Shown here in pieces: positions 1 through 9,380 of a DNA stretch of 64,000 nt. The position numbers and the translations under genes were made by a program. This DNA is from Primorskyibacter sedentarius (GTDB lineage Bacteria; Pseudomonadota; Alphaproteobacteria; Rhodobacterales; Rhodobacteraceae), in contig NZ_SLZU01000003.1 of NCBI RefSeq assembly GCF_004342065.1, positions 186,001 to 250,000 of the forward strand, read 5' to 3'. The stretch's first letter is position 1; each line of letters starts with the position of its first letter. The notes beneath the pieces were generated by a model. The model was not told the DNA's origin, made no database searches, and worked only from the letters and a program-made list of their open reading frames with translations.

Positions 1-2
1 CC

Positions 3-1655
3 GATTACGAAGGCAAACTGGCCACGCTCGATGCAGAGGAATTCCTCAATTGCGTGCTGCGCAATGAAAAGATCGACACCACCGCCGGGCGGCTGATGAG
101 CTATGCGGGCCTGCGCTACTACCAGCTGACCACCGATGCCGAGCGGGCCAAGTTCCTGTCCGACCTGCAGGAAAAAGTCGTCAACTATTCTACCCCGCTG
201 GTATTCTTCACGCTGGAGCTGAACCGGCTGGACGATGGCCATCTCGACAAGCTTTTCGAGGCCAACGACGATCTGGCCCGCTACAAGCCTGTCTTCGACC
301 GCATCCGCGCGATGAAACCCTACCAGCTGTCCGACGAGCTGGAAAAATTCCTGCATGATCTGGGCGTCGTGGGCGATGCGTGGGAACGGCTGTTCGATGA
401 AACCATTGCCGGGCTGGAATTCGAAATCGACGGCGATGCGCTGAATATCGAAAGCACGCTGAACCTGCTGACCGAGCAGGATCGGTCCAAACGCGAAGCA
501 GCGGCGCGCGAACTGGCCCGCGTGTTTGCCGACAACATCAAGACCTTCGCGCGCGTCCACAACACCCAGGCCAAAGAGAAGGAAATCCTTGATCGCTGGC
601 GCGGGATGCCCACGGCGCAGACTGGTCGGCACCTGTCCAACCATGTCGAGCCAGAGGTGGTCGAGGCCCTGCGCAATGCCGTGGTCGCGGCCTATCCGCG
701 CCTGTCGCACCGGTATTACGAGCTCAAGCGCAAGTGGCTTGGGCTGGACGTCATGCAGGTCTGGGACCGCAACGCGCCCCTGCCGATGGAAGAAACCCGC
801 ACCGTTGGCTGGGACGACGCCCGCGAAATGGTGATGAGCGCCTATGCCGGGTTCGATCCGCGCATGGCCGACATCGCAGAACCCTTCTTTGACAAGGGCT
901 GGATCGACGCGGGCGTGAAGCCGGGCAAGGCGCCGGGCGCGTTCGCGCATCCCACCGTGACGGATGTGCACCCTTATGTGATGCTCAACTACCTTGGCAA
1001 ACCGCGCGACGTGATGACGCTGGCGCATGAGCTTGGCCACGGCGTGCATCAGGTGCTGGCGGCGGGTCAGGGCGAAATGCTGTCCTCCACCCCGCTGACG
1101 CTGGCCGAAACCGCAAGCGTCTTCGGCGAGATGCTGACTTTCCGCCGGATGCTCGACAAGGCCGAAACGCCCGCCGAACGCAAGATCCTGCTGGCCGGCA
1201 AGGTCGAGGACATGATCAACACGGTCGTGCGCCAGATCGCGTTCTACGACTTCGAATGCAAACTGCACGAGGCGCGGCGCGGCGGTGAACTGACGCCCGA
1301 CGACATCAACGCGCTGTGGATGTCCGTACAGGCGCAGTCACTCGGCGAAGCCTTTGACTTCATGGAAGGCTACGAAACCTTCTGGGCCTATATCCCGCAT
1401 TTCGTGCATTCGCCCTTTTACGTTTACGCCTATGCCTTCGGCGACGGGCTGGTAAACGCGCTCTATGCCGTCTACGAGGAAAACCCTGAAGGCTTTCAGG
1501 AAAAGTATTTCGACATGCTCAAAGCGGGCGGGTCAAAGCACCACAAAGAGCTTCTGGCCCCCTTCGGCCTCGACGCCTCCGACCCCGCTTTCTGGGACAA
1601 GGGTCTAAGCATGATCGAAAGCTTCATCGATGAACTGGAAGCGATGGAAAGTTGA
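3..1655 (+). CDS. pepF: M3 family oligoendopeptidase (PepF type), 5' end outside the window
   Basis: A zinc metallopeptidase that cleaves short peptides in the cytoplasm. The reading frame is open to the left edge (the codons before the GTG at 54 read DYEGKLATLDAEEF), so the true start lies upstream and about 550 residues are visible; family members are usually near 600. The zinc site HELGH (in LAHELGHGVHQVL) is present around 1026-1041 and a third ligand Glu is expected in the following TLAETASVFGEML segment, which is typical of M3 peptidases. The C-terminal part (FVHSPFYVYAYAFGDGLVNAL) also fits the M3/PepF family. No neighbour gives a pathway context. The assignment to M3 is firm; PepF rather than another M3 subtype is likely from the overall pattern. 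Confidence 0.92.
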   Translation, partial: DYEGKLATLDAEEFLNCVLRNEKIDTTAGRLMSYAGLRYYQLTTDAERAKFLSDLQEKVVNYSTPLVFFTLELNRLDDGHLDKLFEANDDLARYKPVFDRIRAMKPYQLSDELEKFLHDLGVVGDAWERLFDETIAGLEFEIDGDALNIESTLNLLTEQDRSKREAAARELARVFADNIKTFARVHNTQAKEKEILDRWRGMPTAQTGRHLSNHVEPEVVEALRNAVVAAYPRLSHRYYELKRKWLGLDVMQVWDRNAPLPMEETRTVGWDDAREMVMSAYAGFDPRMADIAEPFFDKGWIDAGVKPGKAPGAFAHPTVTDVHPYVMLNYLGKPRDVMTLAHELGHGVHQVLAAGQGEMLSSTPLTLAETASVFGEMLTFRRMLDKAETPAERKILLAGKVEDMINTVVRQIAFYDFECKLHEARRGGELTPDDINALWMSVQAQSLGEAFDFMEGYETFWAYIPHFVHSPFYVYAYAFGDGLVNALYAVYEENPEGFQEKYFDMLKAGGSKHHKELLAPFGLDASDPAFWDKGLSMIESFIDELEAMES

Positions 1656-1749
1656 GCGTATCGGGGCGGGCATTGCTATCTGCGACGCCCGCTCTGTCGG
1701 CCGGTCATCTTCTCTCACCCAAGCGGCTTACCGCTGCTAAAACAATCTG

Positions 1750-2106
1750 ATGCTGATACTTGAAAACATCCTCAACGACCGCGGATCGAAATACGCGGTC
1801 TCCGGTGGTGCATGCACGTCAGAGACTGAGGCAAAAGCCTTTATCAAAGACCTGTGCCGCCAAAAGAAGTTCGCCAAGGCGACCCATAACAGCTGGGGAT
1901 TGCTGACCGGCTCTGGCCCGGTCAAAGGCGACGATGGCGAAAGCGGCGCAGGTAATGTGATCCTGCGGATGCTGGAACGGGACGGCATTCAGGATCACAT
2001 CATCGTCGTGACCCGTTGGTACGGGGGCAAGCATCTGGGCGGTGACCGGTTTCGACATGTGCAAACAGCCGTCCGTGCCTATCTGGACGAGGCCAGGCTT
2101 ACTTGA
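1750..2106 (+). CDS. IMPACT/YigZ-family (UPF0029) protein, single domain
   Basis: A 118-residue protein matching only the N-terminal IMPACT domain of the YigZ/YIH1 family. Family hallmarks visible are FAKATHNSWG, a KGDDGESGAG segment and VVTRWYGGKHLGGDRF. YigZ-type proteins are usually about 200 residues with a second small domain, so this is a short single-domain form. In eukaryotes IMPACT proteins act on GCN2 signalling; the bacterial role is not settled. No convincing Shine-Dalgarno sequence precedes the ATG. It converges with, and overlaps by 8 bases, the DksA-like gene on the other strand. Confidence 0.8.
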   Translation: MLILENILNDRGSKYAVSGGACTSETEAKAFIKDLCRQKKFAKATHNSWGLLTGSGPVKGDDGESGAGNVILRMLERDGIQDHIIVVTRWYGGKHLGGDRFRHVQTAVRAYLDEARLT

Positions 2107-2368
2107 GCTGGCTGTCCTTTGACCCGCGCCGGTTCATGCCGCCGCGTGCTTTGAAAGCGCCATCGCGTTCCTGCTGACAGTCGATACACAGCTTGACGCC
2201 CGGAATTGCCTGGCGACGCGCCGGGGGAATTTCTTCCTCGCATTCGGCACAGTATTTCAGGCTCTCGCCCGTAGGGGCACGCCGCGCCTTCAGCCGTGCC
2301 AGCTCGTCATTGATCGAGGCTTCGATCTGTTCGCCTACCGCGCCGTCGCGCGCCCATCCTCCGGCCAT
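2099..2368 (-). CDS. DksA/TraR-family C4 zinc-finger protein
   Basis: An 89-residue protein whose C-terminal half carries a four-cysteine zinc finger, CAEC followed by CIDC (residues about 58-81), the DksA/TraR signature. The N-terminal half is short (ASINDELARLKARR), lacking the long coiled coil with the acidic tip of true DksA, so it belongs with the short DksA-like proteins of the YbiI/TraR type. Such proteins can bind the RNA polymerase secondary channel, but for this one that is inferred from family only. A good GGAGG sits 5 bases before the ATG at 2368. It overlaps the convergent IMPACT gene at its 3' end. Confidence 0.82.
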   Translation of the reverse strand: MAGGWARDGAVGEQIEASINDELARLKARRAPTGESLKYCAECEEEIPPARRQAIPGVKLCIDCQQERDGAFKARGGMNRRGSKDSQLK

Positions 2369-2432
2369 GCCATCCTCCGTCAGTTATCTGGTAGATAGAT
2401 AGGTTCAGATTGGCCTGTGAACAGGGCTGGCC

Positions 2433-4145
2433 TCAGCTGTGTTCCTCAGCCGCCGTCGCGGCCAGCGCCCGGTTATAGGCTTTCAGCGCATCGACATGGT
2501 AAAGCGCGCCTTGCAGGATCGGAACCTCGTCCACCATCTTTACCACCGGCAGGAAAGCCACGCCCGATTTGTCGAAAACCGGCAAGGCGGTTTCCAGCGT
2601 TGCGTTGGTTGGAACGAAAAGCCCCTGCGCGATCATCTCGTGGCAGGCATCTTCCTCGGCGGCGTCTTCGTCCATGACAGGCCGCATCACACCGGTCACG
2701 CGGAACATCGCCAGCAGGTAGGTCTGCGGACCTGCGGCCAGCCGCACATTTCGCCGTTCCAGCTGCGTCAGGAAAAACGACCGGTTGACCAGCCGCGAGG
2801 CCAGCGCGGTGGACAGCGATACCGACACCATCACCGCCAGCCCCGTTTGCCAGTCCCCGGTCAGTTCGAACACGATCAGCGTGGTCGAGATTGGCGCGCC
2901 CAGAACAGCCGCCGCGACCGCCCCCATGCCCGCCAGCGCATAAAGCGTTCCAGCACCCGAGCTGTCGGGGAACATGCCCGTGGCGATGGTTCCAAATGCC
3001 AGCCCGGTCAGCGCGCCCACCATCAAAGATGGCGAAAAGATGCCCCCGCCCATGCGCCCGGCAAGCGTGATCGCAACTGCCGCAACCTTGAGCATGGCAA
3101 AGACGATGGCCTCGTGAAGCACGAGTTGCCCAGTCAGCGCCATGCTGGTCGTTTCGTACCCGACGCCGATGATATGGGGGAACGGGATCGCAATCATGCC
3201 AAGCAGCAGCCCGGCCAGTGCCGGACGCGCCCATTGCGGAAGACCGGTGCGCCGTTGAAGACGGTTCTCGACATCATCGGCAAAGAAGACAGCCCGCATC
3301 ATCACCACGGCCACCAATCCGCAGACGAGGCCAAGCACAAGGAAGGCGGGCAGTTCGAGATAGAATTCCAGCGTCGTGGTGCCGGGCAGGCGAAACTCTG
3401 TCACATCACCGAATGCCAGCCGGTTGATCACCGTCCCTGCGGCGCTGGCCACGACGATCGGCGCAAAAGCGTGCAAGGCGAAATGGCGCAACACCACTTC
3501 GAGGGCGAAGAGCGCACCGGCGATTGGCGCGTTGAAACTGGCCGACACGGCCGCCGCCACTGCGCATCCCAACAGGTCGCGCCCGGTAATGCCATCCGCA
3601 CGGATCAGGTTGCTGACCCAGCTGGAAATCATCGCGGCGATGTGAACGACAGGCCCCTCGCGGCCCGAAGAGCCCCCCATCGACAAGGTGATCAGCGACG
3701 CCAGAGCCGAGACAAGGCCCGCCTTCTTTTCGACACGCCCGTCATTGATGGCGGCGCCTTCGATCACGTCGGCCACGGCGCGAACCCGGTTGTCCGGGGT
3801 AAACCAGTGCAGCAACGCCCCAACGGCCAGCCCGCCCGCAACAGGCACCAGCAGGACGACATACCAGGGCAGCGTCTCGGCAAAGCTGTGCAGCCGGTTC
3901 ACATCAGGGCTACCGTAGAAGAACGCTTGCAGCACCTCGATCGCGCGGCGAAAGACAAGCGCCGCGAACCCTGCCGCTGTTCCAATGGCAAGCGCGATGA
4001 ACCAGAACTGGATCTGGCTGGGGCCACGATGGCGCAGCAATTGCCAGCCACGGTCGAAGAGCCGGGCCATATCCACCAGGTGTCTGCGCAGCACCGTCAG
4101 GCCCCCTTCCTTCACTTCCCCCGCGCCGCTTCCCGCTTTCCCCAT
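2433..4145 (-). CDS. clcA: ClC-family chloride channel or transporter
   Basis: A 570-residue integral membrane protein of the ClC family moving chloride across the inner membrane. The gating-glutamate motif GREGP (in GGSSGREGPVVHIAA) and the GIFSP selectivity motif are intact. The first motif, GSGIP in E. coli ClC, is replaced by RVRAV just before DVIEGAAIN. At the intracellular proton-glutamate position (E203 of E. coli) the aligned stretch SFNAPIAGALFALEVV has valine, with the preceding Glu (E202) kept, as in channel-type ClCs. A C-terminal region of about 100 residues may be a degenerate CBS pair. The start is uncertain because the SD is weak; later in-frame starts exist. It is divergent from the GlcD-type oxidase 48 bases away. 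Confidence 0.9.
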   Translation of the reverse strand: MGKAGSGAGEVKEGGLTVLRRHLVDMARLFDRGWQLLRHRGPSQIQFWFIALAIGTAAGFAALVFRRAIEVLQAFFYGSPDVNRLHSFAETLPWYVVLLVPVAGGLAVGALLHWFTPDNRVRAVADVIEGAAINDGRVEKKAGLVSALASLITLSMGGSSGREGPVVHIAAMISSWVSNLIRADGITGRDLLGCAVAAAVSASFNAPIAGALFALEVVLRHFALHAFAPIVVASAAGTVINRLAFGDVTEFRLPGTTTLEFYLELPAFLVLGLVCGLVAVVMMRAVFFADDVENRLQRRTGLPQWARPALAGLLLGMIAIPFPHIIGVGYETTSMALTGQLVLHEAIVFAMLKVAAVAITLAGRMGGGIFSPSLMVGALTGLAFGTIATGMFPDSSGAGTLYALAGMGAVAAAVLGAPISTTLIVFELTGDWQTGLAVMVSVSLSTALASRLVNRSFFLTQLERRNVRLAAGPQTYLLAMFRVTGVMRPVMDEDAAEEDACHEMIAQGLFVPTNATLETALPVFDKSGVAFLPVVKMVDEVPILQGALYHVDALKAYNRALAATAAEEHS

Positions 4146-4193
4146 GTCCCGCTACGGGATAGGATGCGTGCTCTGCCCTACGGAGTGCCTTTG

Positions 4194-5561
4194 ATGACTA
4201 TCCCCGCTGCGCTGGACGCGCTTGAAACCTTCCTAGGCCAACGGCTCAGCCGGTCCAAGTCCGATCTGGCGCTGCATGCCCGGTCAGAGACGCATTTTCC
4301 CGAAATGCCGCCCGATGCCGTGGCTTATCCCGAGTCCACCGAAGAGGTCAGCCGGATCATGAAGCTCTGTGCGGAGCATGGTTGCCCGGTAATTGCCTGG
4401 GGGGTCGGCACGTCTTTGGAAGGGCACACCGCGGCGGTTGAGGGTGGGATTTGTCTGGACATGAGCCGGATGAACCGGGTGCTGGAAATTCAGGCCGCTG
4501 ATATGGATGTGCGGGTTCAGCCCGGCGTGACCCGGGAGGCGTTGAACGAAGAGCTGCGCGCCACCGGCCTGTTCTTCCCGATCGATCCGGGCGCGAACGC
4601 CACGCTTGGCGGGATGGCCGCGACCCGGGCCAGCGGCACGACCGCCGTGCGGTATGGCACCATGCGCGACAATATTCTGGGACTGGAAGTTGTGCTGGCA
4701 GATGGGCGGGTGATCCGCACCGGCACGCGTGCGCGCAAATCCAGCGCGGGCTATGACCTGACCGCCCTGTTCATCGGATCCGAGGGCACGCTTGGCATCA
4801 TAACCGAGATCACGCTGCGGCTGCATGGCCAGCCAGAGGCGATCTCTGCCGGGGTCTGTGCCTTTGAGAGCTTTCAAGGAGCGGTGGAGGCGGTGATCGA
4901 GACGATCCAGATGGGTCTTCCCATGGCACGGATCGAATTTCTGGACGAGGCAAGCGCCATCGCGGTGAACGACTATGCCGGGATGGTCTTTCCGGAAAAA
5001 CCGCATCTGCTTTTTGAATTGCATGGCAGCCCCGAAAGCGTGGCCGAGGATGCCGCGCGTTTTGGTGAAATCGTGACCGATCACGGCGGCAGCGGGTTTG
5101 AATGGTCCGACAGGGCAGAGGATCGCAAGGCGCTGTGGGCAATGCGTCACAACGCGTTTTATGCGATCAAGGCGCTTCGTCCCGGCGCGCTGACATTGGT
5201 GACGGATATTTGCGTTCCGATCTCGCGGCTCGCACAGGCGGTGGAGGAAACCCGTGAGGACATCCTCGCCTCCGGCCTGCCCGGGCCGATCCTGGGACAT
5301 GTGGGTGACGGCAATTTCCACGCAGCCCTTCTGATCGACCCCGCGAACCCGTCAGAGATGGAAACGGCCAAGGCGCTTTCCCATCGCATGGTCGAAAGGT
5401 CGCTGGCTCTTGGTGGCACCGCCACTGGTGAGCACGGCGTCGGTCTGGGCAAACGCGCCTACATGGCCAGCGAACATGGCGATGGCTGGGAGGTGATGGG
5501 GCAGCTCAAGAATGCTCTGGACCCGGCGGGCATTCTGAACCCGGGGAAACTCGTTCCCTGA
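4194..5561 (+). CDS. FAD-linked oxidase, GlcD/D-lactate dehydrogenase (cytochrome) type
   Basis: A 455-residue flavoprotein expected to oxidise D-lactate, glycolate or a similar 2-hydroxy acid and pass electrons to the respiratory chain. The N-terminal half is an FAD-binding_4 (PCMH) domain with GVGTSLEGH and DPGANATLGGMAATRASG; the C-terminal half is the FAD-oxidase C domain with GHVGDGNFHAALL and TGEHGVGLGKR, ending in LDPAGILNPGK. I chose the ATG at 4194 because GGAG lies 8 bases upstream and the length then matches the family; the same frame stays open for 585 codons upstream but there it is antisense to clcA. The precise substrate is not determined by sequence. Confidence 0.92.
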   Translation: MTIPAALDALETFLGQRLSRSKSDLALHARSETHFPEMPPDAVAYPESTEEVSRIMKLCAEHGCPVIAWGVGTSLEGHTAAVEGGICLDMSRMNRVLEIQAADMDVRVQPGVTREALNEELRATGLFFPIDPGANATLGGMAATRASGTTAVRYGTMRDNILGLEVVLADGRVIRTGTRARKSSAGYDLTALFIGSEGTLGIITEITLRLHGQPEAISAGVCAFESFQGAVEAVIETIQMGLPMARIEFLDEASAIAVNDYAGMVFPEKPHLLFELHGSPESVAEDAARFGEIVTDHGGSGFEWSDRAEDRKALWAMRHNAFYAIKALRPGALTLVTDICVPISRLAQAVEETREDILASGLPGPILGHVGDGNFHAALLIDPANPSEMETAKALSHRMVERSLALGGTATGEHGVGLGKRAYMASEHGDGWEVMGQLKNALDPAGILNPGKLVP

Positions 5562-5575
5562 GATCACGGGCCTGA

Positions 5576-5632
5576 CCCCATTTGTGCGCCTGACGGCGCG
5601 CAGGCTTGTTTGTTGGCAAGGGGCCTGCAGCC
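5576..5632 (+). terminator. Terminator-like hairpins between convergent glcD-type gene and recN
   Basis: Just past the oxidase stop a GCCTG...CAGGC stem is followed by TTGTTTGTTGG, and a GGGGC...GCCCC stem follows around 5620. Neither has a perfect T-run, so the call is weak; placement between convergent genes is the main support. Confidence 0.35.
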
Positions 5633-5693
5633 CCCTCTTGGCCTTGCGGCCAATTCACCCCTCGCACGCCCGGCCGAGAGCGGCGGGATGAGT

Positions 5694-7343
5694 TCAGGCC
5701 TTGAGAAGGGCCCGCGCCGCTGCACGCGCCTCTTGGGTGATCGTGTCACCGGCAAGCATCCGCGCGAGTTCATCAACCCGGTCCGTCGGCGCGAGCGGTG
5801 TCACGGTCGAGGTTGTCATACCGTCCTGAACCTGTTTTTCCACCCGCCAGTGATGTGCCCCGAGAGCTGCCACCTGTGGCGAATGCGTCACGACGAGCAC
5901 CTGACCGTCATCCGCGAGAGCAGCAAGTCTGCGCCCGACAGCATCGGCCGTTGCCCCCCCGACACCACGGTCGATTTCGTCGAAGATCATCGTGATCCCG
6001 GTCTGGTGCTGGCTAAGGCAGACCTTGAGCGCCAGAAGAAAGCGGCTGAGCTCGCCTCCCGACGCGATCTTGTTGAGCGGCCCTGATGGCGCGCCCGGAT
6101 TGGTGGCCACGGTGAAGGCAACCGTATCGCGCCCCTCTGGCCCCGCTGGGCCCGGCGTGATCATTGTGGAAAAGACGGCGCGCTCCATTTTCAGGGGCGC
6201 AAGTTCAGCGGACACGGCCGTATCGAGGGATGTCGCATGGTGGTGGCGCGCCTCGGTCAGCTTCGTCGCGGCGGCATCATAGGCGGCCTGCGCCGCAGAG
6301 GCCTCCTTGCGGAGCGCCGCGAGCCCGGCATCGCCCGCATCAAGTGCGGCCAAACGATCCGACAGCGTGCGCGCCAGATCCGAAAGACCATCCGGCGCCA
6401 TCTGGTGCTTGCGGGCGGCAGCGCGGATCGCAAAGAGCCGCTCTTCGGTTTCTTCCAGCTCGCGCGGGTCAAAGCTCAGGGCAGCCAGCGTGTCCTCGAC
6501 GCCTTGCACCGCTTCTCCCAGCTCGACCATCGCGCGCTCCAGCGCGGAGACGGCCCCGTCCAGCTTGCCATCCATCCGATCGACAACGCCGTCGATCCAG
6601 CGCATCGCGTCCCCCATCGCGCCTTCCGCCCCCTCCAAGCCAAGGGCCGTCAGGGCACGGGCCACGTCCTCACGGGTACGCTCTGCCCCCTGCATCAGTC
6701 GGCGGCGCGCATCCAGTTCCGCTTCTTCGCCCGGCTGCGGATCCAATTTGTCCAGTTCCGCAACCGAATGGCGCAGGAAATCCTCTTCGGCGCGCATATC
6801 AGCAAGCCTCTGCTCGGCCTGACTGACCGCCTTGCCCGCCTGCGAGGCCGCACGCCATGCCACGCGCACCTCCTCCAGCATCGGAGCAAGCCCACCGAAT
6901 TCATCCAGCAGCGCCCGGTGCACGCGCGGGTCAAGCAGCCCCTTGTCATCCTGCTGCCCGTGTAGCTCGACAAGCGTGTCCGACAGCGCCCGCAAAACCT
7001 CGCCCGAGGCTCTGCGATCATTGACCCAAGCCGTCTTGCGCCCATCCGGCGTGTTGACCCGGCGCAGGATCAGCTCATCGCCTTCTGGCAAACCTGCCTC
7101 GCGCAGGACCAGGCGCGCGGCGTGGTCCGGGGACAGATCGAACACCGCGACAACCTCACCCTGCGCTGCCCCCGCCCGCACCAGTTCTGCACGGCCACGC
7201 CACCCAAGAACGAAGCCCAGGGAGTCCAGCAGGATGGATTTGCCCGCGCCGGTCTCACCCGTCAAAACGTTGAGACCCGGCTGAAAGGCAAGCTCCAGCC
7301 GGTCAATGATCAGCATGTCGCGGATTTCAAGCGCGCGAAGCAT
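5694..7343 (-). CDS. recN: DNA repair protein RecN
   Basis: A 549-residue SMC-like ATPase that acts in double-strand-break repair by recombination. Walker A is GETGAGKSILLDS near the N-terminus, and the C-terminal half-site carries the ABC signature ASGGELSRF followed by Walker B MIFDEIDRGVGG. The central part (residues about 150-370) is the expected coiled coil, rich in Ala, Glu and Arg. Length is normal for RecN. It is the last gene of the minus-strand envelope block, 144 bases after bamD, the usual order in Rhodobacterales. A strong hairpin (8-bp stem, 7427-7448) lies between the two. Confidence 0.97.
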   Translation of the reverse strand: MLRALEIRDMLIIDRLELAFQPGLNVLTGETGAGKSILLDSLGFVLGWRGRAELVRAGAAQGEVVAVFDLSPDHAARLVLREAGLPEGDELILRRVNTPDGRKTAWVNDRRASGEVLRALSDTLVELHGQQDDKGLLDPRVHRALLDEFGGLAPMLEEVRVAWRAASQAGKAVSQAEQRLADMRAEEDFLRHSVAELDKLDPQPGEEAELDARRRLMQGAERTREDVARALTALGLEGAEGAMGDAMRWIDGVVDRMDGKLDGAVSALERAMVELGEAVQGVEDTLAALSFDPRELEETEERLFAIRAAARKHQMAPDGLSDLARTLSDRLAALDAGDAGLAALRKEASAAQAAYDAAATKLTEARHHHATSLDTAVSAELAPLKMERAVFSTMITPGPAGPEGRDTVAFTVATNPGAPSGPLNKIASGGELSRFLLALKVCLSQHQTGITMIFDEIDRGVGGATADAVGRRLAALADDGQVLVVTHSPQVAALGAHHWRVEKQVQDGMTTSTVTPLAPTDRVDELARMLAGDTITQEARAAARALLKA

Positions 7344-7426
7344 CGGCTAGCTGCGCTCCAAGGCCGGTGTCAGTCCGGCTCCCTTGTCGACACCACTCGC
7401 CAAACGCGCGCCGAACCGGGGCGGTG

Positions 7427-7448
7427 CCGCCCGCGGGATGGCGGGCGG
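7427..7448 (-). other. Strong GC hairpin between bamD and recN
   Basis: CCGCCCGC (7427-7434) and GCGGGCGG (7441-7448) form a perfect 8-bp stem with a 6-base loop. No T-run follows on either strand, so it is not a standard terminator; it may stabilise or partly block the bamD-recN transcript. Confidence 0.4.
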
Positions 7449-7487
7449 GGCGTCGCCTTTGGCGCGCGTCGTCCCGGCATCCATGGA

Positions 7488-8342
7488 TTACAACCACTGG
7501 CCCTTGACCATCTGGCGATAAATTTGCGCCAGCCAGCTGTCACCCGCCGCCTTCAGCTCCAACCCACGCCCGGTCAACAATTTATAGCTGTCCTCGTACC
7601 AGTCGGTGGACTGATAGTTATACCCCAGGATCGCGCCAGCCGTCTGCGCTTCCTCGACAAGACCAAGCGAAAGATACGCCTCAACCAACCGGTGTAACGC
7701 CTCGGCCGTATGAGTCGTGGTCTGGAAATCCTCGACGACCACCCGGAACCGGTTGATCGCAGCGGGAAAATGATCGCGACGCAGATAATAGCGACCGATC
7801 TCCATTTCCTTACCCGCCAGATGATCAAAGGCCAGGTCAAATTTCAGGATCGACGACCGGGCATATTCGCTGTCGGGATACCGCTCGATCACGGTCCGCA
7901 GGCTTTGCAAGGCCTGGAACGTAAGGCCCTGATCGCGGCCCACCTCCTCGATCTGGTCATAATAGCTCAGCGCCAGAAGATATTGCGCATAGGCCGCATC
8001 TTCATCCGTAGGATAGAAATCGATATAGCGCTGCGCCGCAGATCTGCTGTTCTCGTAATCCTTGTCCTTGTGATAGGAAAAGGCCTGCATGATCAGTGAC
8101 CGCTTCGCCCAGTCGGAATACGGGTAAAGACGCTCGATCTCTGAAAAATAGAACGCGGCATCGTCCGGCCTTTCCCGGCTCAGTTCAAACTCGCCGCGTT
8201 CGAAAATTTGTTCGGCAGTATAGCTCTCAAGGGGTTCCCCTCCTTGACGCCCCGGCGATTGCTGCAAGATGCCGCAACCGGAAATTACTGCCGTAACAAG
8301 CAATGCTGCGACCACCCCAGTACGCGATCCGACGCCTGCCAT
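7488..8342 (-). CDS. bamD: Outer membrane assembly lipoprotein BamD
   Basis: A 284-residue lipoprotein of the BAM complex, which inserts beta-barrel proteins into the outer membrane. Starting at the ATG 8342 gives a lipoprotein signal peptide ending in the lipobox VISGC, and GAGGAAGAG precedes this ATG; the longer frame to 8435 adds a non-signal stretch and was not used. After Cys come TPR-like repeats (YFSEIERLYPYSDWAKRS, AAQRYIDFYPTDEDAAYA, LRTVIERYPDSEYARSS), matching YfiO/ComL proteins. It lies downstream of lpxC and upstream of recN on the same strand. Confidence 0.95.
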   Translation of the reverse strand: MAGVGSRTGVVAALLVTAVISGCGILQQSPGRQGGEPLESYTAEQIFERGEFELSRERPDDAAFYFSEIERLYPYSDWAKRSLIMQAFSYHKDKDYENSRSAAQRYIDFYPTDEDAAYAQYLLALSYYDQIEEVGRDQGLTFQALQSLRTVIERYPDSEYARSSILKFDLAFDHLAGKEMEIGRYYLRRDHFPAAINRFRVVVEDFQTTTHTAEALHRLVEAYLSLGLVEEAQTAGAILGYNYQSTDWYEDSYKLLTGRGLELKAAGDSWLAQIYRQMVKGQWL

Positions 8343-8459
8343 GCTTGCTCTTCCTCGTTCGACCTCGTGGGCATGCCCACCTACATGCCCCGGTCCTAGC
8401 ATAGAAAATTCCGGTGCAAAACGCCTTTGCATCAATTCCTTTCGAGGATGTGATGGACG

Positions 8460-9380
8460 TCAGGCGACAGCGGGAATTTCGTGCCGCTCAACACCGGATC
8501 CCGGCAGGCGTGCATAGGTCGCCGGGTTACACGACGTCATGCGCACCGCACCGGGTGTCGAGAACAGCGCGTGCAGCAGGCTGTTGGTCATCGCATGACC
8601 CGCCCGAAAGCCGGTATAGCGCCCAAGGATCGGTGCCCCGGCAAGAGCCAGATCGCCAAGTGCATCAAGCATCTTGTGCCGCACCGCCTCATCCGCATGA
8701 CGGAAGCCACCGGGGCTCAGAACGTCAGCACCATCGACGACGACGGCGTTTTCCAGCGTGCCGCCAAGGGCCAGTCCGTTGGCATGCATCATGTCCACAT
8801 CCGCCTTGCGGCAAAACGTCCGGCTGTCACACAGCTCCCGGACAAAGGCGCCATTCGCCATGTCCAGCGTCATTTCCTGCTCGCCAATCGCCTCATCGGC
8901 AAAATCGATGTGAAAATCGATGACAAGCCTGTCTGCGGGTTCCAGCCGGGCCCAGCCGCTTTGCGTGCGCACTTCGACCGTTTTCAGAATTTCCAACGCA
9001 CGCACCGGCGCATATTGTTCACGCGTACCGCGCGACAGGATACCCTTCACGAAGGGCTGCGCGCTACCATCAAGGATCGGGACTTCGGGCCCGTCAATCT
9101 CTACTAATGCGTTATGGATGCCGCACCCTGCCAGCGCCGCCATCACATGCTCGATCGTGGAAACGGACACACCGGCGCCGTTGACGATGCGGGTACACAG
9201 CGGCGACTGTTCCACAACATCCCAACGCGCCGGGATCAGAGTGTCACCCAGACTGATGTCGGTCCGCTTGAACCAGATGCCATGCTCTGCGCTTGCCGGG
9301 CGCAGCGTCAGGCGCGCGGGCTTGCCGGAATGCAGGCCCACACCTTCGAAACTAACTGCTGATCTCAAAGTCGTCTGCAC
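8460..9380 (-). CDS. lpxC: UDP-3-O-acyl-N-acetylglucosamine deacetylase LpxC
   Basis: Catalyses the committed, zinc-dependent deacetylation step of lipid A synthesis. Zinc ligands are visible in STIEHVMAAL and in the HKMLD motif, with the catalytic GHAMTN near the C-terminus. I chose the GTG at 9380 because LpxC proteins begin with (M)QTTLRSAVSFEGVGLHSG; this gives 306 residues, like E. coli LpxC. A G-rich run (GGGGG) lies 7 bases upstream. A further in-frame GTG exists at 9410. The gene follows ftsZ but is separated from it by an intrinsic terminator, so it probably has its own promoter within 9381-9549. Confidence 0.96.
   Translation of the reverse strand: MQTTLRSAVSFEGVGLHSGKPARLTLRPASAEHGIWFKRTDISLGDTLIPARWDVVEQSPLCTRIVNGAGVSVSTIEHVMAALAGCGIHNALVEIDGPEVPILDGSAQPFVKGILSRGTREQYAPVRALEILKTVEVRTQSGWARLEPADRLVIDFHIDFADEAIGEQEMTLDMANGAFVRELCDSRTFCRKADVDMMHANGLALGGTLENAVVVDGADVLSPGGFRHADEAVRHKMLDALGDLALAGAPILGRYTGFRAGHAMTNSLLHALFSTPGAVRMTSCNPATYARLPGSGVERHEIPAVA

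Noticed and set aside
2439-4193. A very long plus-strand open frame (about 585 codons) leading in frame into the GlcD-type oxidase
   Set aside because: It is antisense to clcA, is rich in Arg, His, Gln and Pro as expected of a shadow frame in GC-rich DNA, and the oxidase has its own SD and ATG at 4194.
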